Source of the DNA: Bacteroidales bacterium
GTDB taxonomy: Bacteria; Bacteroidota; Bacteroidia; Bacteroidales; Bacteroidaceae
Length of the DNA: 26,537 nucleotides
NCBI GenBank assembly: GCA_004556745.1
Contig: SFFY01000030.1
Coordinates: 1 to 26,537, forward strand
Direction: 5' to 3'
The notes below the pieces were generated by a model that was not told the DNA's origin, did not search any database, and worked only from the letters and a program-made list of their open reading frames with translations. The position numbers and the translations under genes were made by a program. Positions 1-7,896 of this stretch are shown in pieces (position 1 is the first letter of the stretch; the number at the start of each line of letters is the position of its first letter).

Positions 1-1677
1 GTCGCGGTTGTCCTCCATGCGCTTTAGCAGGGTGGCAACGGCTTCGTGGCCGTAGTCGTTGCTGCTGCCGTTGGCAAGGGTGTATGCCTCGTCGATGAAA
101 AGCACGCCGTCGAGCGCGCTGTCGATGATTTTGTTGGTCTTCACGGCCGTCTGCCCCACGTATTCCGCCACGAGGCCGGAGCGGTCGGTCTCTACAAGGT
201 GGCCTTTCTTCAGCAGCCCGAGGTCTTTGAAGATTTCGGCAAGTATGCGTGCCACGGTGGTTTTGCCCGTGCCGGGGTTGCCCGTGAAGACGCAGTGCAC
301 GGCGAGGGGCACGGATTGCATGCCGCAGGCCTCGCGCTTGCGCTGTATCTTCACATAGTTGTGCAGCTTATGGATTTCCGCTTTCACGCCTTCCAACCCG
401 ATGAGTTCGTCAAGCTGTTCGAGGGCGGGCTTGGCTGGCTTGGGCTTTTCTGCTTCGTCCTGCTTCGCTTCAGGTTGCGCCTCTTTTTGCTGAACAGGCT
501 GTTCTTCAGCATGGGCATTGTCCGCAGGCTGTTCTGGTTTCTTGGGCTTTGGGGCAGGCAGTTCGGGTGGCAGGGGCAAGTCGTTTTCGTTCTTTTGGCT
601 GCAAAACTCATTGATTTGCCTCTGAATGGCTTTGAGTTGGTCAGCTTCTTCAGTAGAGATATTGCCGTCTGCCTTTGCCACTAACGAGGCAAAGCGATAA
701 ATCAGCCGCAGATATTCGTCCTCGTGTCCGTAACCCGACTTTTGCAAGATATAAATGCCGAAATACTCAACGCCCGCATTGGCGTTCTCGCCTACGCAAT
801 GCTGAATATCTTCGTAGTATTCTTCGGCTTTTGAATAAGGGCTACGCCAAGATAGGTCCTCATAATCCCATTCAGTATCAACATCAGGATAAGAAATAGA
901 CAGAGAAACAAACGGGAAAAAAGAAAGGTTGAATATATCATAAGGATAGCCTAAGCGTTCGCATACTTTCAGCAAGTCAAGACCAACGAAGAGTTGGAAG
1001 ATACGTCGCGTGGGCATCTTCAATCCACTTCCATATTCCACGCTATTATCTATAAAATAGTCCACACAGTGTTGCCGTGCGCTTTTCTGTATGAATTTGC
1101 TGAATGCCCTTGTTACTTTTTGGGTTTCTTTGTAGAAATCCTCGGTTATGCGGGCCAAGGCTCTTTTCTCCGTGTCTCTTCTCTCAGCTTCAGCATCAAG
1201 TATCTTCTTGTTGGCGGCAAGAAATTCCTCGCGGGCATTGGGGTGGCTTGCAAGATAATCATACACCTTCTTGCGCGGGGAATTTTCTGCCACATAACCA
1301 TTCCCCGATTTATCAATTCCAAACACAAAACAGAGACCACTGATAAAAGCAAGAATATATTTGAAAAATACGATGTCTATAAAGAGCGCTATTACAGCAA
1401 ACACACAGCCCAGACGCTTGAAAGACTTTCGGTTTTTCCTTTCTGCTTCATCGTTCTTATATTTGTAGCGCAAGGAGTCTTCGCAATCTTTGAGCAAGAA
1501 CTCGCGCTCATCTTTTGTCAGCACGGCCACATATTCGGGCTTGCATTTCTGTATATCCTCTTTCTTCCAATCGTGCGAAAGGGGTTGCTGTGACAGCCAA
1601 TCATATATGTTTTGCCTTTTGGCTATATTGCTAAAAACATTTCCAATATCTTCTGCCAACTTCTTATTGTCTGTCAT
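1..1677 (-). CDS. TerB-like/CbbX-type AAA+ ATPase with membrane segment, 3' end outside window
   Basis: An open frame of 559 codons runs from an ATG at 1677 to the window edge without a stop, so the C-terminus is missing. Seen in the translation: a charged N-terminus; a long hydrophobic stretch at about residues 91-121 (one or two membrane passes); a region at about 323-358 reading FASLVAKADGNIS-TEEADQL, which resembles TerB/DjlA-like domains; a Pro/Glu/Gln-rich linker at about 366-417; then an AAA+ domain with Walker A GNPGTGKT (466-473) and Walker B VLFIDEA (525-531). The domain opening (LDELIGLEGVKAEI) and the Walker region match the CbbX/SpoVK branch of AAA+ proteins, ring ATPases that remodel partner proteins. 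The partner is not shown. It starts 26 bp after the DUF3108 gene and may be co-transcribed with it. The codons for residues 1-360 are more A/T-rich than the ATPase part, as in a domain fusion. The family call is confident; the role is unknown. Confidence 0.85.
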   Translation of the reverse strand, partial: MTDNKKLAEDIGNVFSNIAKRQNIYDWLSQQPLSHDWKKEDIQKCKPEYVAVLTKDEREFLLKDCEDSLRYKYKNDEAERKNRKSFKRLGCVFAVIALFIDIVFFKYILAFISGLCFVFGIDKSGNGYVAENSPRKKVYDYLASHPNAREEFLAANKKILDAEAERRDTEKRALARITEDFYKETQKVTRAFSKFIQKSARQHCVDYFIDNSVEYGSGLKMPTRRIFQLFVGLDLLKVCERLGYPYDIFNLSFFPFVSLSISYPDVDTEWDYEDLSWRSPYSKAEEYYEDIQHCVGENANAGVEYFGIYILQKSGYGHEDEYLRLIYRFASLVAKADGNISTEEADQLKAIQRQINEFCSQKNENDLPLPPELPAPKPKKPEQPADNAHAEEQPVQQKEAQPEAKQDEAEKPKPAKPALEQLDELIGLEGVKAEIHKLHNYVKIQRKREACGMQSVPLAVHCVFTGNPGTGKTTVARILAEIFKDLGLLKKGHLVETDRSGLVAEYVGQTAVKTNKIIDSALDGVLFIDEAYTLANGSSNDYGHEAVATLLKRMEDNRD

Positions 1678-1703
1678 ATATATATATTATATGTATAGTC
1701 CGT

Positions 1704-2519
1704 TTACTTTATTCGCGAATCCTGCGGGTTGCGCAGGCCGCTTGCGCCCGTGAGGAAGGCTTTGGCGGTGCCGAAGTTGAGGCTCATGTCGAGGCGCACG
1801 GGGATATGGTTCTTGTCGTCCGTGATGTAGAAGGTGATCACGTCTTCCTCCTTGCCTTTCTTGTTTTTCTCTACAAACGAGAAGACGAGGCAGCGGTAGG
1901 TGACGGGCTGGTTTTCCATTTTGAATTTTTTCTTGCCGCGATACACGATGCTGTTCCATTCGCACTTCTTGCCTTCTGCCATGAGGAAGTTGATGCGGTG
2001 GCCCACTTTCATCTTTGAGGCATCGAACGAACGGGCGCGGAGCATCATCGAGAGCATGTCGTAGGCACAGTAACGGCTCGAATACTGGTTGTCGATGACG
2101 TAGTCGTTGTTTCGCTGGAAACGCATCTTCATGGCGCACAGCCCCGAAGGGTAGCTGTACCACACCTCGTCCTTTCGGTAGGTCTTGCCTTCGAGTGCGC
2201 CTTTGTAGTAGTAGCGCGGGGCGAGGTCGAGACCCGTGTAGGTGATGAGCGTGTCGCGCATCACGAAGAAGCGGTCAGCCTTGGCGTTGCCGCGCGTGAT
2301 GAGATAGGTGCGGTAAGCCGGTTCGCCCTGATAGGTGGCCGATGAGATGTTCATCGAAGCCGTGCCTACTTTCACCCACACGAATTTCCAGTTGAAATAT
2401 AAATCGTACATCAGCGTTTCGCCGCTTTTGAACGCCGTGTTTTCTGAAGTGCATTGCGCCTGCGTCCGCATGGCGGCGCACAGCATAAGGAGTATGATAA
2501 AGGAATAAAGTTTTTTCAT
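1704..2519 (-). CDS. DUF3108 domain-containing exported protein
   Basis: This 271-residue protein begins with a clear Sec signal peptide (MKKLYSFIILLMLCAAMRTQAQ, cleavage expected near residue 22). The mature part is beta-strand rich, with the GETLMYDLYFNWKFVWVKVGTASM opening and the late ITDDKNHIPVRLDMSLNFGTAKAFL segment that I associate with DUF3108 proteins of Bacteroidetes. The molecular function of this family is not established. An envelope location (periplasm or outer membrane) follows from the signal peptide. A cysteine directly follows the predicted cleavage region, but the preceding residues do not form a classical lipobox. It lies upstream of the AAA+ gene and downstream of a repeat-rich gap, so its promoter must lie in or beyond 2520-2917. 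Confidence 0.85.
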   Translation of the reverse strand: MKKLYSFIILLMLCAAMRTQAQCTSENTAFKSGETLMYDLYFNWKFVWVKVGTASMNISSATYQGEPAYRTYLITRGNAKADRFFVMRDTLITYTGLDLAPRYYYKGALEGKTYRKDEVWYSYPSGLCAMKMRFQRNNDYVIDNQYSSRYCAYDMLSMMLRARSFDASKMKVGHRINFLMAEGKKCEWNSIVYRGKKKFKMENQPVTYRCLVFSFVEKNKKGKEEDVITFYITDDKNHIPVRLDMSLNFGTAKAFLTGASGLRNPQDSRIK

Positions 2520-2917
2520 GGGAGTTACGTTTACTTATTATTATTCGTTGGCTGAAGTGTTAAGTGCCTGGAAGGCACTACAAAAGCGTAGCTTTTTGAT
2601 AACCGGGGACGAAGTCCTCGGATAGGCGAGTTGAGGACGATGTGCCTGGAAGGCACTACGCTACAGGACATGCTCTTTAACCATTTTCACAGGCGTACTG
2701 CCTTCCAGGCAGAACCATTGCAATAGCCTCCTCCGAGGACTTCGTCCCCGGTTATCGTCGCTTTGCTCCGTACTGCCTCTTCTTTGAGATTTTCGGCTGC
2801 GCTCGGCATAGTCCGAACAAGTTCGGATCTGCACTCTCTTGCACGAAAATTCCAGGCAGTTAATACCTTTATCATTTTAGATTCTAATTCAACCAACGCG
2901 TTTAATTTATTAAACAA
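2520..2917. other. 398-bp gap rich in inverted and palindromic repeats
   Basis: I see no convincing gene here. The gap holds three copies of a palindromic TGCCTGGAAGGCA-type unit (two forward, one inverted), a perfect 25-bp inverted repeat, a TCCGAACAAGTTCGGA palindrome at 2812-2827 and an A/T-rich stretch next to the 3' end of the lipoprotein gene. Weak open frames across it on both strands follow the repeats and have no recognisable domain. Confidence 0.8.
2598..2756. repeat. Perfect 25-bp inverted repeat flanking 109 bp
   Basis: The left arm is 2598-2622 (starts GATAACCGGGGACGAAG). The right arm is 2732-2756 and is its exact reverse complement. Between the arms sit a TGCCTGGAAGGCA unit at 2642-2659 and an inverted copy at about 2697-2712. 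A further direct copy lies just outside at 2564-2581. The arrangement suits a small non-autonomous repeat element or a REP-like structure. No transposase and no clear target-site duplication were seen. Confidence 0.8.
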
Positions 2918-4849
2918 TTATTTCTTGGCCGCCGCCCTTTCGGCGTTGCGACTTTTGGGCGTTGCCTTTCCGGCATCTTTCTGCTTGATGAGTTCTTTGG
3001 GTTTCTGCTGCGTGCGCGGCAGTTCACGGGCGTGCCACGTTTGCTCGATGTCCCAGTTTGCTTTCACATCGAAATGCATGGGGCAGTAGAACACCTCCTC
3101 CGCCTGCCGCCCTTCGGCATAGCAACCCTCGTCCCAATGCCCGTTGCCATTGGCGTCTACGAAGAGGCGCACGTAGTAGGTGCCGGGACTGAGATAGAAG
3201 AAGTCCGCACCGTGGCGGGCATTCACTCGTTCGCGCCGCACCACCTTCTCGTCCGAGAGCAGTTCCACGACGGCCGTGGTATCAACATCGGGGATAATGA
3301 GAAAGAGCGCGCCGTAAGACTCTTCGGAGGGTATATGTATGGATTGCGTGGTTTTCTTATTCTCTAATCCGTACAGCCCCGTCACGGCAGCCGAGTCAAT
3401 CGTCAGTTCATACTCCTGCCCCGACCGCCATTCGGCGTAGAGCGTATAGTCGAGCACGGCAGCCGAGTCACGCTCAAGGCGGAAAGGCGCGTCCACAAAC
3501 ACACTGTCGCGCTTGAGTTGCAGGTGAAAGGCGGCGGTGTCGATGCGTGCGGGCGGTTCGGAAAATGAAAAGTGCACGTTGCCCAGTGGGGATAGTGTGC
3601 CGGTGAGCCCTTTGCCGAAAGTGAGGTATTCCTTCGGCGGCTGCTCGTTGGAAAAGTCGCCACGTTTGTGGCGCTTCTCGCGCTGTTTCTCCCATTTCTC
3701 CAATTCTTCGGCTTTCTGCTTGGCACGTTTGGCAAAGGTGAGGCGCGGCACGAGTTCCAGCGTGTCGGTGCGGCTGATGGCCAAGCCCGTTGAGTCGTCG
3801 GTCGTTTCGTAGGTATAGGCCATTTGCAACGTGTCCTGCTCAATCAGGCTACCCGGGCGCAACCAGTAGGTGAGGGTGTCGCCCGTGGCGTTGCGCTGTT
3901 CCAGGAAGGCATCTTTTTCGTCGAAGTTAAGCCCCTTGATGACGGGCACGTCGGCCGAGGGGGCGGTGAAGTACACGCGGAACCATTCGGGCACATCGCG
4001 CTGGGTCTTGAGCAGCATGCGGCTGTTACGCTTTTCGGTGAAGGAGAGCAGCACCACGTCGTCGGGCGCATAGCGCGTGATGGGCGTGAGTTTCACGGTG
4101 TCGATATGCACCGTGTCGCGCCAGAGCGTGTCGCGGCGCACGTCGGCTATGGCGCGGGGCACGATGGTGTCGCGGCTGAATGCCAGCAACTCGCCCGGCG
4201 CGTAGCGGAAGTCGCCGTCCATGTCTTTGAGCGCATAGATGCGGTAGTTGCCGGGCGCAACGCCCTTAATGCAGAAGCGGCCGTTGCCGTCGGTGCGTGC
4301 CACGCGGTCGAAAGGCAACTTCACAAACGCCGAGTCCTCCAAGTTCTTGTGCAGCCCCACGAGCACGCCCTTCTGCGGCTCGAGGTCTTCGGCGTTCAGC
4401 ACGTGCCCCGCCACTTCCATCGTGTCGATTTGCGTGCCTGTGGAGAAGTAATAGGTAAAGTTGCCGAAGGGGTTGCCCTCGTTGTTGTCTACGATTGCGT
4501 CTGAGAAGTCGATGGTGTAAGTGGTTTCGGGTTTAAGGCTGTCAAGGAGCGACACGGAGATTTTGCGTCCCGTGGCCTTGATTTCGGGCATTTCGATCTG
4601 CGGCGGCGACACGATGACCTTTTCCGAAATGTTCTCCACCTTAATCAGTTCGTCGAAGAGAATGCTCACCTTCTTGTCCGTCCTCTGCGTAGCGCCCAGT
4701 TCGGGATACATCTTCACGATTTTTGGCGGCGTCTCATCGTAGGGTCCGCCGTCGGGACCGCTGCCGGGATTGGCGCAGCCGTAGAGCGTGGTGAGCACCA
4801 CGGCAAAGCAGGAAACAAGGAGAAGGGAAATATATATTTTTCTGTACAT
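2918..4849 (-). CDS. Ig-like domain outer-surface lipoprotein
   Basis: This 643-residue protein starts with a lipoprotein signal peptide; the lipobox is L22-Y-G-C25, so Cys25 should be lipidated. After it comes a Gly/Pro-rich tether and the phrase DETPPKIVKMYPELGA, then a bacterial Ig-like (SbsA/Big_5-type) domain at about 40-140, containing ISVSLLDSLKPETTYTIDF. A second beta-sandwich at about 150-225 resembles carboxypeptidase-regulatory-like folds (GRFCIKGVAPGNYRIYALKD-type strand). A Lys/Glu-rich stretch at about 375-400 (KRAKQKAEELEKWEKQREK) is probably helical. The C-terminal tail is very basic (KSRNAERAAAKK). This layout is common among Bacteroidetes lipoproteins of unknown job, and I do not assign a function. 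It is flanked by repeat-rich gaps on both sides and is probably a single-gene unit. Confidence 0.82.
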   Translation of the reverse strand: MYRKIYISLLLVSCFAVVLTTLYGCANPGSGPDGGPYDETPPKIVKMYPELGATQRTDKKVSILFDELIKVENISEKVIVSPPQIEMPEIKATGRKISVSLLDSLKPETTYTIDFSDAIVDNNEGNPFGNFTYYFSTGTQIDTMEVAGHVLNAEDLEPQKGVLVGLHKNLEDSAFVKLPFDRVARTDGNGRFCIKGVAPGNYRIYALKDMDGDFRYAPGELLAFSRDTIVPRAIADVRRDTLWRDTVHIDTVKLTPITRYAPDDVVLLSFTEKRNSRMLLKTQRDVPEWFRVYFTAPSADVPVIKGLNFDEKDAFLEQRNATGDTLTYWLRPGSLIEQDTLQMAYTYETTDDSTGLAISRTDTLELVPRLTFAKRAKQKAEELEKWEKQREKRHKRGDFSNEQPPKEYLTFGKGLTGTLSPLGNVHFSFSEPPARIDTAAFHLQLKRDSVFVDAPFRLERDSAAVLDYTLYAEWRSGQEYELTIDSAAVTGLYGLENKKTTQSIHIPSEESYGALFLIIPDVDTTAVVELLSDEKVVRRERVNARHGADFFYLSPGTYYVRLFVDANGNGHWDEGCYAEGRQAEEVFYCPMHFDVKANWDIEQTWHARELPRTQQKPKELIKQKDAGKATPKSRNAERAAAKK

Positions 4850-4876
4850 GCGTATAAGTATTATTCAAAGGGTTTT

Positions 4877-5116
4877 AGATAAAAACCATGAAAAACATCT
4901 TGCTTCGTTTGAAGCCCCTTGGGCTACGCCGCCGGTCTTAATGCCGAGCCTGCGACCCTATCGGCTCGCGCTCGCCCTTAATCCCTGCGGCTGCGGTCGG
5001 TTCCCGCCCGCTTCAAACGCCGCAAGGAAAAAAAAGGAAAAACCCGTGAGACCTTGATGTCGTCCAAATAGGAACGACATTTTTTCATTGGGGATGGGTT
5101 TTTCTGGTTTTTATCT
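4877..5116. repeat. Nested inverted-repeat element (MITE-like or REP-like)
   Basis: The outer arms 4877-4896 and 5098-5116 pair as AGATAAAAACCA(T)GAAAAAC with one unpaired base. The inner arms 4899-4915 and 5010-5026 (CTTGCTTCGTTTGAAGC against its complement) match at 15 of 17 positions. The core is G/C-rich although the arms are A/T-rich. This fits a small mobile or structured repeat; there is no coding content. Confidence 0.6.
5058..5085 (+). terminator. Terminator-shaped hairpin on the plus strand
   Basis: The stem TGTCGT...ACGACA encloses CC-AAATA-GGA and is followed at once by six T residues. It has the shape of a Rho-independent terminator, but no plus-strand gene ends here. On the minus strand, where the GH3 gene ends at 5161, the T-run precedes the hairpin instead. 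It may be part of the surrounding repeat element rather than a working terminator. Confidence 0.4.
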
Positions 5117-5160
5117 TAATTCAATCAACGCCTATGACAAGTCGCGCGGGAAATACGCCC

Positions 5161-6663
5161 CTACATCATCCCCAGCACCTCGTCCATGATGCGCCGGTCG
5201 TTGCAGAGGCGGGGCACTTTGTGCTGTCCGCCGAGTTTGCCCTTGCTTTTCAGCCAAAGGTCGAAGAGCCCCTTGGGGGCGGCGATTACTTCGAGGCGTT
5301 GCAGCGTGAGGTTCTTGTAACGCTTTGCCTCATAGTCGGAGTTGAGCGTTTGGAGGGCCTGGTCCAGCTTCTCGGCAAAAGTTTCAAGGCTTTGCGGCGG
5401 GCGGTCGAACTCAATGAGCCACTGGTGGCGGCAGCTGCCTCGGTCGTTCATGAAGACCGGCGCGGCGGTGTAGTCCTTCACCTGCGCCCCCGTGGCGGCG
5501 CAGGCGGCTTGCAAGCCGCGCTCGGCGTTGTCCACAATCAGTTCCTCTCCGAAGGCGTTGATAAAACTCTTGGTGCGGCCCGTGATGACAAACTTGTAAG
5601 GGTCGGTCTGCGTGAAGCGCACCGTGTCGCCTATCATGTAGCGCCACAGTCCGCCCGTGGTGGTAATCACCATAGCGTAGTTGCGCCCCGTCTCAACCTC
5701 CCAGAGCGGCACGGCCTGCGCTTCGGGCATGCCCACGTCTTCCAAGGGGATAAACTCGTAGAACACGCCGTAGTCTATCATCAAGAGCATGGCGGGGTCG
5801 GCAGGGTCGTCCTGCAAACCGAAGAAGCCCTCCGAGGCGTTGTAGGTTTCCATATAGTGCATGCCGGGATTGGCGATGAGGCGGCGATATTGCTCGCGAT
5901 AGGGCGTAAACGCCACGCCGCCGTGGAAGAACACCTCCAAGTTTGGCCATACCTCGCATATCGGCTTGCCGGTGAGCTCTATCACGCGGTTGAGCACCGC
6001 CATCATCCACGACGGCACGCCGCTGAGGTTCGTAACGTTCTGCCGTGAGGCGACTGCGGCGATGCGGTCGCGCTTTTCCTCGAAGTCGCTCAGCAGCGCA
6101 ACCTTTTTCGAGGGTGTGCGCACGAGGTTCACGAGCGGGTTGATGTTTTCGATGAGGATAGAACTAAGGTCGCCCACGAGCGAGTGGGGGAGGTTGTAGT
6201 TCGGCGCGTGCGACCCGCCGAGTATCAGGGCGCGGCCGTCGAAGAGGCGGCTTTTTGGGTTGTTGCGCAGGTAGAGTGCCACGGCGTCTGTGCCGCCGGC
6301 ATAGTGCGTGTCGCGCAAGTAGCGTGCGCTCACGGGGATAAACTTGCTTTTATCGTTGGTCGTGCCCGAAGATTTGGCGTACCATTTCACGCGCCCCTTG
6401 CACAGCACGTCGGCCTCGCCCCGGCGCATACGGTCGATGTCGTCTTTGAAATCATCGTATGTAGAGATAGGCGTGCGCTCCGCAAAGCGGTCGTAGTCCA
6501 TTCCCGGCGCATAGCGGTGCGCCGCTGCCCACTGCGTGCCGGCGGCATCGGCGAGCAGCCTTGCCAGCACGCCGAGCTGAATGTCCTTGGCCTCGGTTTC
6601 GTATCGCCCAATGGCTTTGAGGCGGGCGTTGAAAAACGGGCGGATTATTCTTGTGATGCTCAT
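5161..6663 (-). CDS. GH3 auxin-responsive-promoter family protein (acyl-adenylating enzyme)
   Basis: This 500-residue protein is collinear with the GH3 family, whose plant members join amino acids to carboxylic acids such as indole-acetate or jasmonate through an acyl-adenylate. The three nucleotide-binding motifs are visible: SSGTT (98-102) in the context KSSGTTNDKSKFIPVS, YNASEGF (274-280), and WRYMIGDTVRF (340-350), the counterpart of the YRxGD motif. A smaller C-terminal domain follows from about 375. Length matches the bacterial members. What Bacteroidetes GH3 proteins act on is not known to me; an amido- or ester-forming ligase acting in the cytoplasm is the reasonable inference. The stop codon is the start of a GGGCGT-type repeat. 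The 259-bp upstream gap is full of GACAAC/GTTGTC repeats. Confidence 0.88.
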   Translation of the reverse strand: MSITRIIRPFFNARLKAIGRYETEAKDIQLGVLARLLADAAGTQWAAAHRYAPGMDYDRFAERTPISTYDDFKDDIDRMRRGEADVLCKGRVKWYAKSSGTTNDKSKFIPVSARYLRDTHYAGGTDAVALYLRNNPKSRLFDGRALILGGSHAPNYNLPHSLVGDLSSILIENINPLVNLVRTPSKKVALLSDFEEKRDRIAAVASRQNVTNLSGVPSWMMAVLNRVIELTGKPICEVWPNLEVFFHGGVAFTPYREQYRRLIANPGMHYMETYNASEGFFGLQDDPADPAMLLMIDYGVFYEFIPLEDVGMPEAQAVPLWEVETGRNYAMVITTTGGLWRYMIGDTVRFTQTDPYKFVITGRTKSFINAFGEELIVDNAERGLQAACAATGAQVKDYTAAPVFMNDRGSCRHQWLIEFDRPPQSLETFAEKLDQALQTLNSDYEAKRYKNLTLQRLEVIAAPKGLFDLWLKSKGKLGGQHKVPRLCNDRRIMDEVLGMM

Positions 6664-6712
6664 AAATTAGTAGACGACTTTACGTAGTAAACGTGTAGAC
6701 GATATTTTATTT

Positions 6713-6917
6713 TGACGACAACTGGGACAACTTTAGACAACTGGTTTCAGTGCTGCCGTTTTGTTATGACGACAACTGGGACAACTTTTTGACAACTTTC
6801 AGTTGTCTTTCTGCGCAGCAGGCGTATGAAATACGCCCTGTTGTCTCTGTTGTCGTCATATTAAGCGCATAATTGTCAGACTCGATGTTGTCTCTTGTTG
6901 TCTATGTTGTCGTTTTT
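6713..6917. repeat. GACAAC/GTTGTC repeat cluster
   Basis: This lies between the GH3 gene (start 6663) and the acyltransferase gene (stop 6923). A direct repeat beginning TGACGACAACTGGGACAAC occurs at 6713-6734 and 6767-6788. The segment 6766-6786 pairs with 6839-6859 at 18 of 21 positions as an inverted repeat. GACAACT-TTC-AGTTGTC at 6791-6807 is a perfect small hairpin. About six GACAAC hexamers lie in the left half and about six GTTGTC in the right half, so the whole stretch could fold into one long stem. Confidence 0.75.
6817..6841 (-). repeat. GGGCGTAT-type short palindromic element
   Basis: GGCGTAT-GAA-ATACGCC (6821-6837) is a perfect 7-bp stem with a 3-nt loop. It resembles the hairpin at 11191-11210 and the single half at 5163-5142 (minus strand), so it appears to belong to a dispersed GGGCGT repeat family in this genome. 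Confidence 0.5.
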
Positions 6918-6922
6918 AACTT

Positions 6923-7831
6923 TTACTCGTCTATATGTTTTCTAAAATCATTTTTTCTTTCATGCTTCCACCTATTGTGGCTCCACAGCCAGAGGTGGGG
7001 TGCGCGGCGTATCATGTCTTCCAGTTCCTTCATATAAGTCTCCGTGAGCTTGTAGTCGGGAAAGTCCTGCGGGCGGTCGGTCATGCGGCGCATTACGCAG
7101 CGGTAATAGCCCCGGTGCGGGCGCGTCACGTCGGCGAAGTACACCGTAGCGTTCACCTTTTTGGCAATGCGCTCCGTGCCCGTGAGTACCGGCGTGTCGT
7201 GGTTGAGAAAGTTGACCCAGTCGTGCGTGTTGCTCTCGCCCGGTTTCTGGTCGGAGATGAAGCCGATAATCGAGCGCTTGCCCTCGCGGCGCAATGTGAG
7301 CACGCGGCGCAGCGCGTCGTATTTTGGGATGTTTTCGGCTCCGAAACGTGTGCGCAGGTCGTTGAACAAGCCGTCAAACAAACGGTCGTTGAGCGGGCGG
7401 TAGAGCTGGGCACAATGCGTTTCGGGATTCTTGGTCCAAATGGGCAGCGTGCTGATCCACTCCCAGTTTCCGTAATGCCCGAGGTAGACGAACACGAAGG
7501 GGTGGTCCTTCAAGTCGCGCTCCAAATCCTCGATGCCCTCAAACGACATGCGGCGCATGATTTCCTCGTGGCTCACCGTGAGCAGTTTGAGCGTCTCAAA
7601 GGCATAGTCGCAGAAGAAGCGGTAAAACCTGCGCTCTATCTGCCTGATGCGCTTCGGCGAAGCATCGGGGAACGACGTTACAAGGTTTTTGCGCACCACC
7701 TTACGGCGATAGCGCACCACAAAATATACCACAGGGCAACAGAGGTCGGAGATGAGGTAAAGCAGTTGCAGGGGCATGCGCGAGCACGCGCGAAGCAATT
7801 TTATCAGAAATTTTTCGAAATAATTTTTCAT
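6923..7831 (-). CDS. LpxL/HtrB-type lysophospholipid/lipid A acyltransferase
   Basis: This 302-residue protein from the preferred ATG at 7831 (MKNYFEKFLIKLL) belongs to the LpxL/HtrB family, which adds secondary acyl chains to lipid A or related lipids at the inner face of the cytoplasmic membrane. The catalytic HX4E motif is seen as HYGNWE (His119, Glu124). Further family marks are a hydrophobic N-terminal anchor (about 18-40), RKVVRKNL, ISDQKPGESNTHDWVNFLNHDTPV and the C-terminal WLWSHNRWKH. An in-frame ATG 33 bp upstream (7864) would add MPPALHLPYIG, which looks atypical for the family. A TACCTTTG box lies at 7904-7897 on this strand. Its position next to a glycolipid glycan operon is consistent with a role in LPS assembly, but the two units are divergent. 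Confidence 0.87.
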   Translation of the reverse strand: MKNYFEKFLIKLLRACSRMPLQLLYLISDLCCPVVYFVVRYRRKVVRKNLVTSFPDASPKRIRQIERRFYRFFCDYAFETLKLLTVSHEEIMRRMSFEGIEDLERDLKDHPFVFVYLGHYGNWEWISTLPIWTKNPETHCAQLYRPLNDRLFDGLFNDLRTRFGAENIPKYDALRRVLTLRREGKRSIIGFISDQKPGESNTHDWVNFLNHDTPVLTGTERIAKKVNATVYFADVTRPHRGYYRCVMRRMTDRPQDFPDYKLTETYMKELEDMIRRAPHLWLWSHNRWKHERKNDFRKHIDE

Positions 7832-7896
7832 GCCAATGTATGGTAAGTGTAAGGCGGGCGGCATTATGATACTTCTGAACCGCAGCCTATCTTATG

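Larger units (their letters stand above)
4850..5160. other. 311-bp gap with nested inverted repeats
   Basis: No gene is supported. Between the start of the lipoprotein gene and the stop of the GH3 gene the gap holds a nested inverted-repeat element (4877-5116), a terminator-shaped hairpin on the plus strand (5058-5085) and a TAATTCAATCAACGC motif (5117-5131) that is nearly repeated at 2885-2899. Confidence 0.75.

Noticed and set aside
46..684. 212-codon plus-strand frame at the left edge
   Set aside because: Lies antisense to the AAA+ domain, whose Walker motifs are clear on the minus strand.
4788..5057. 89-codon plus-strand frame over the nested repeat element
   Set aside because: Half of it is antisense to the lipoprotein signal peptide and the other half is translated repeat.
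5134..6048. 304-codon plus-strand frame over the GH3 gene
   Set aside because: Shadow of the GH3 gene; no domain, and it begins in a repeat.
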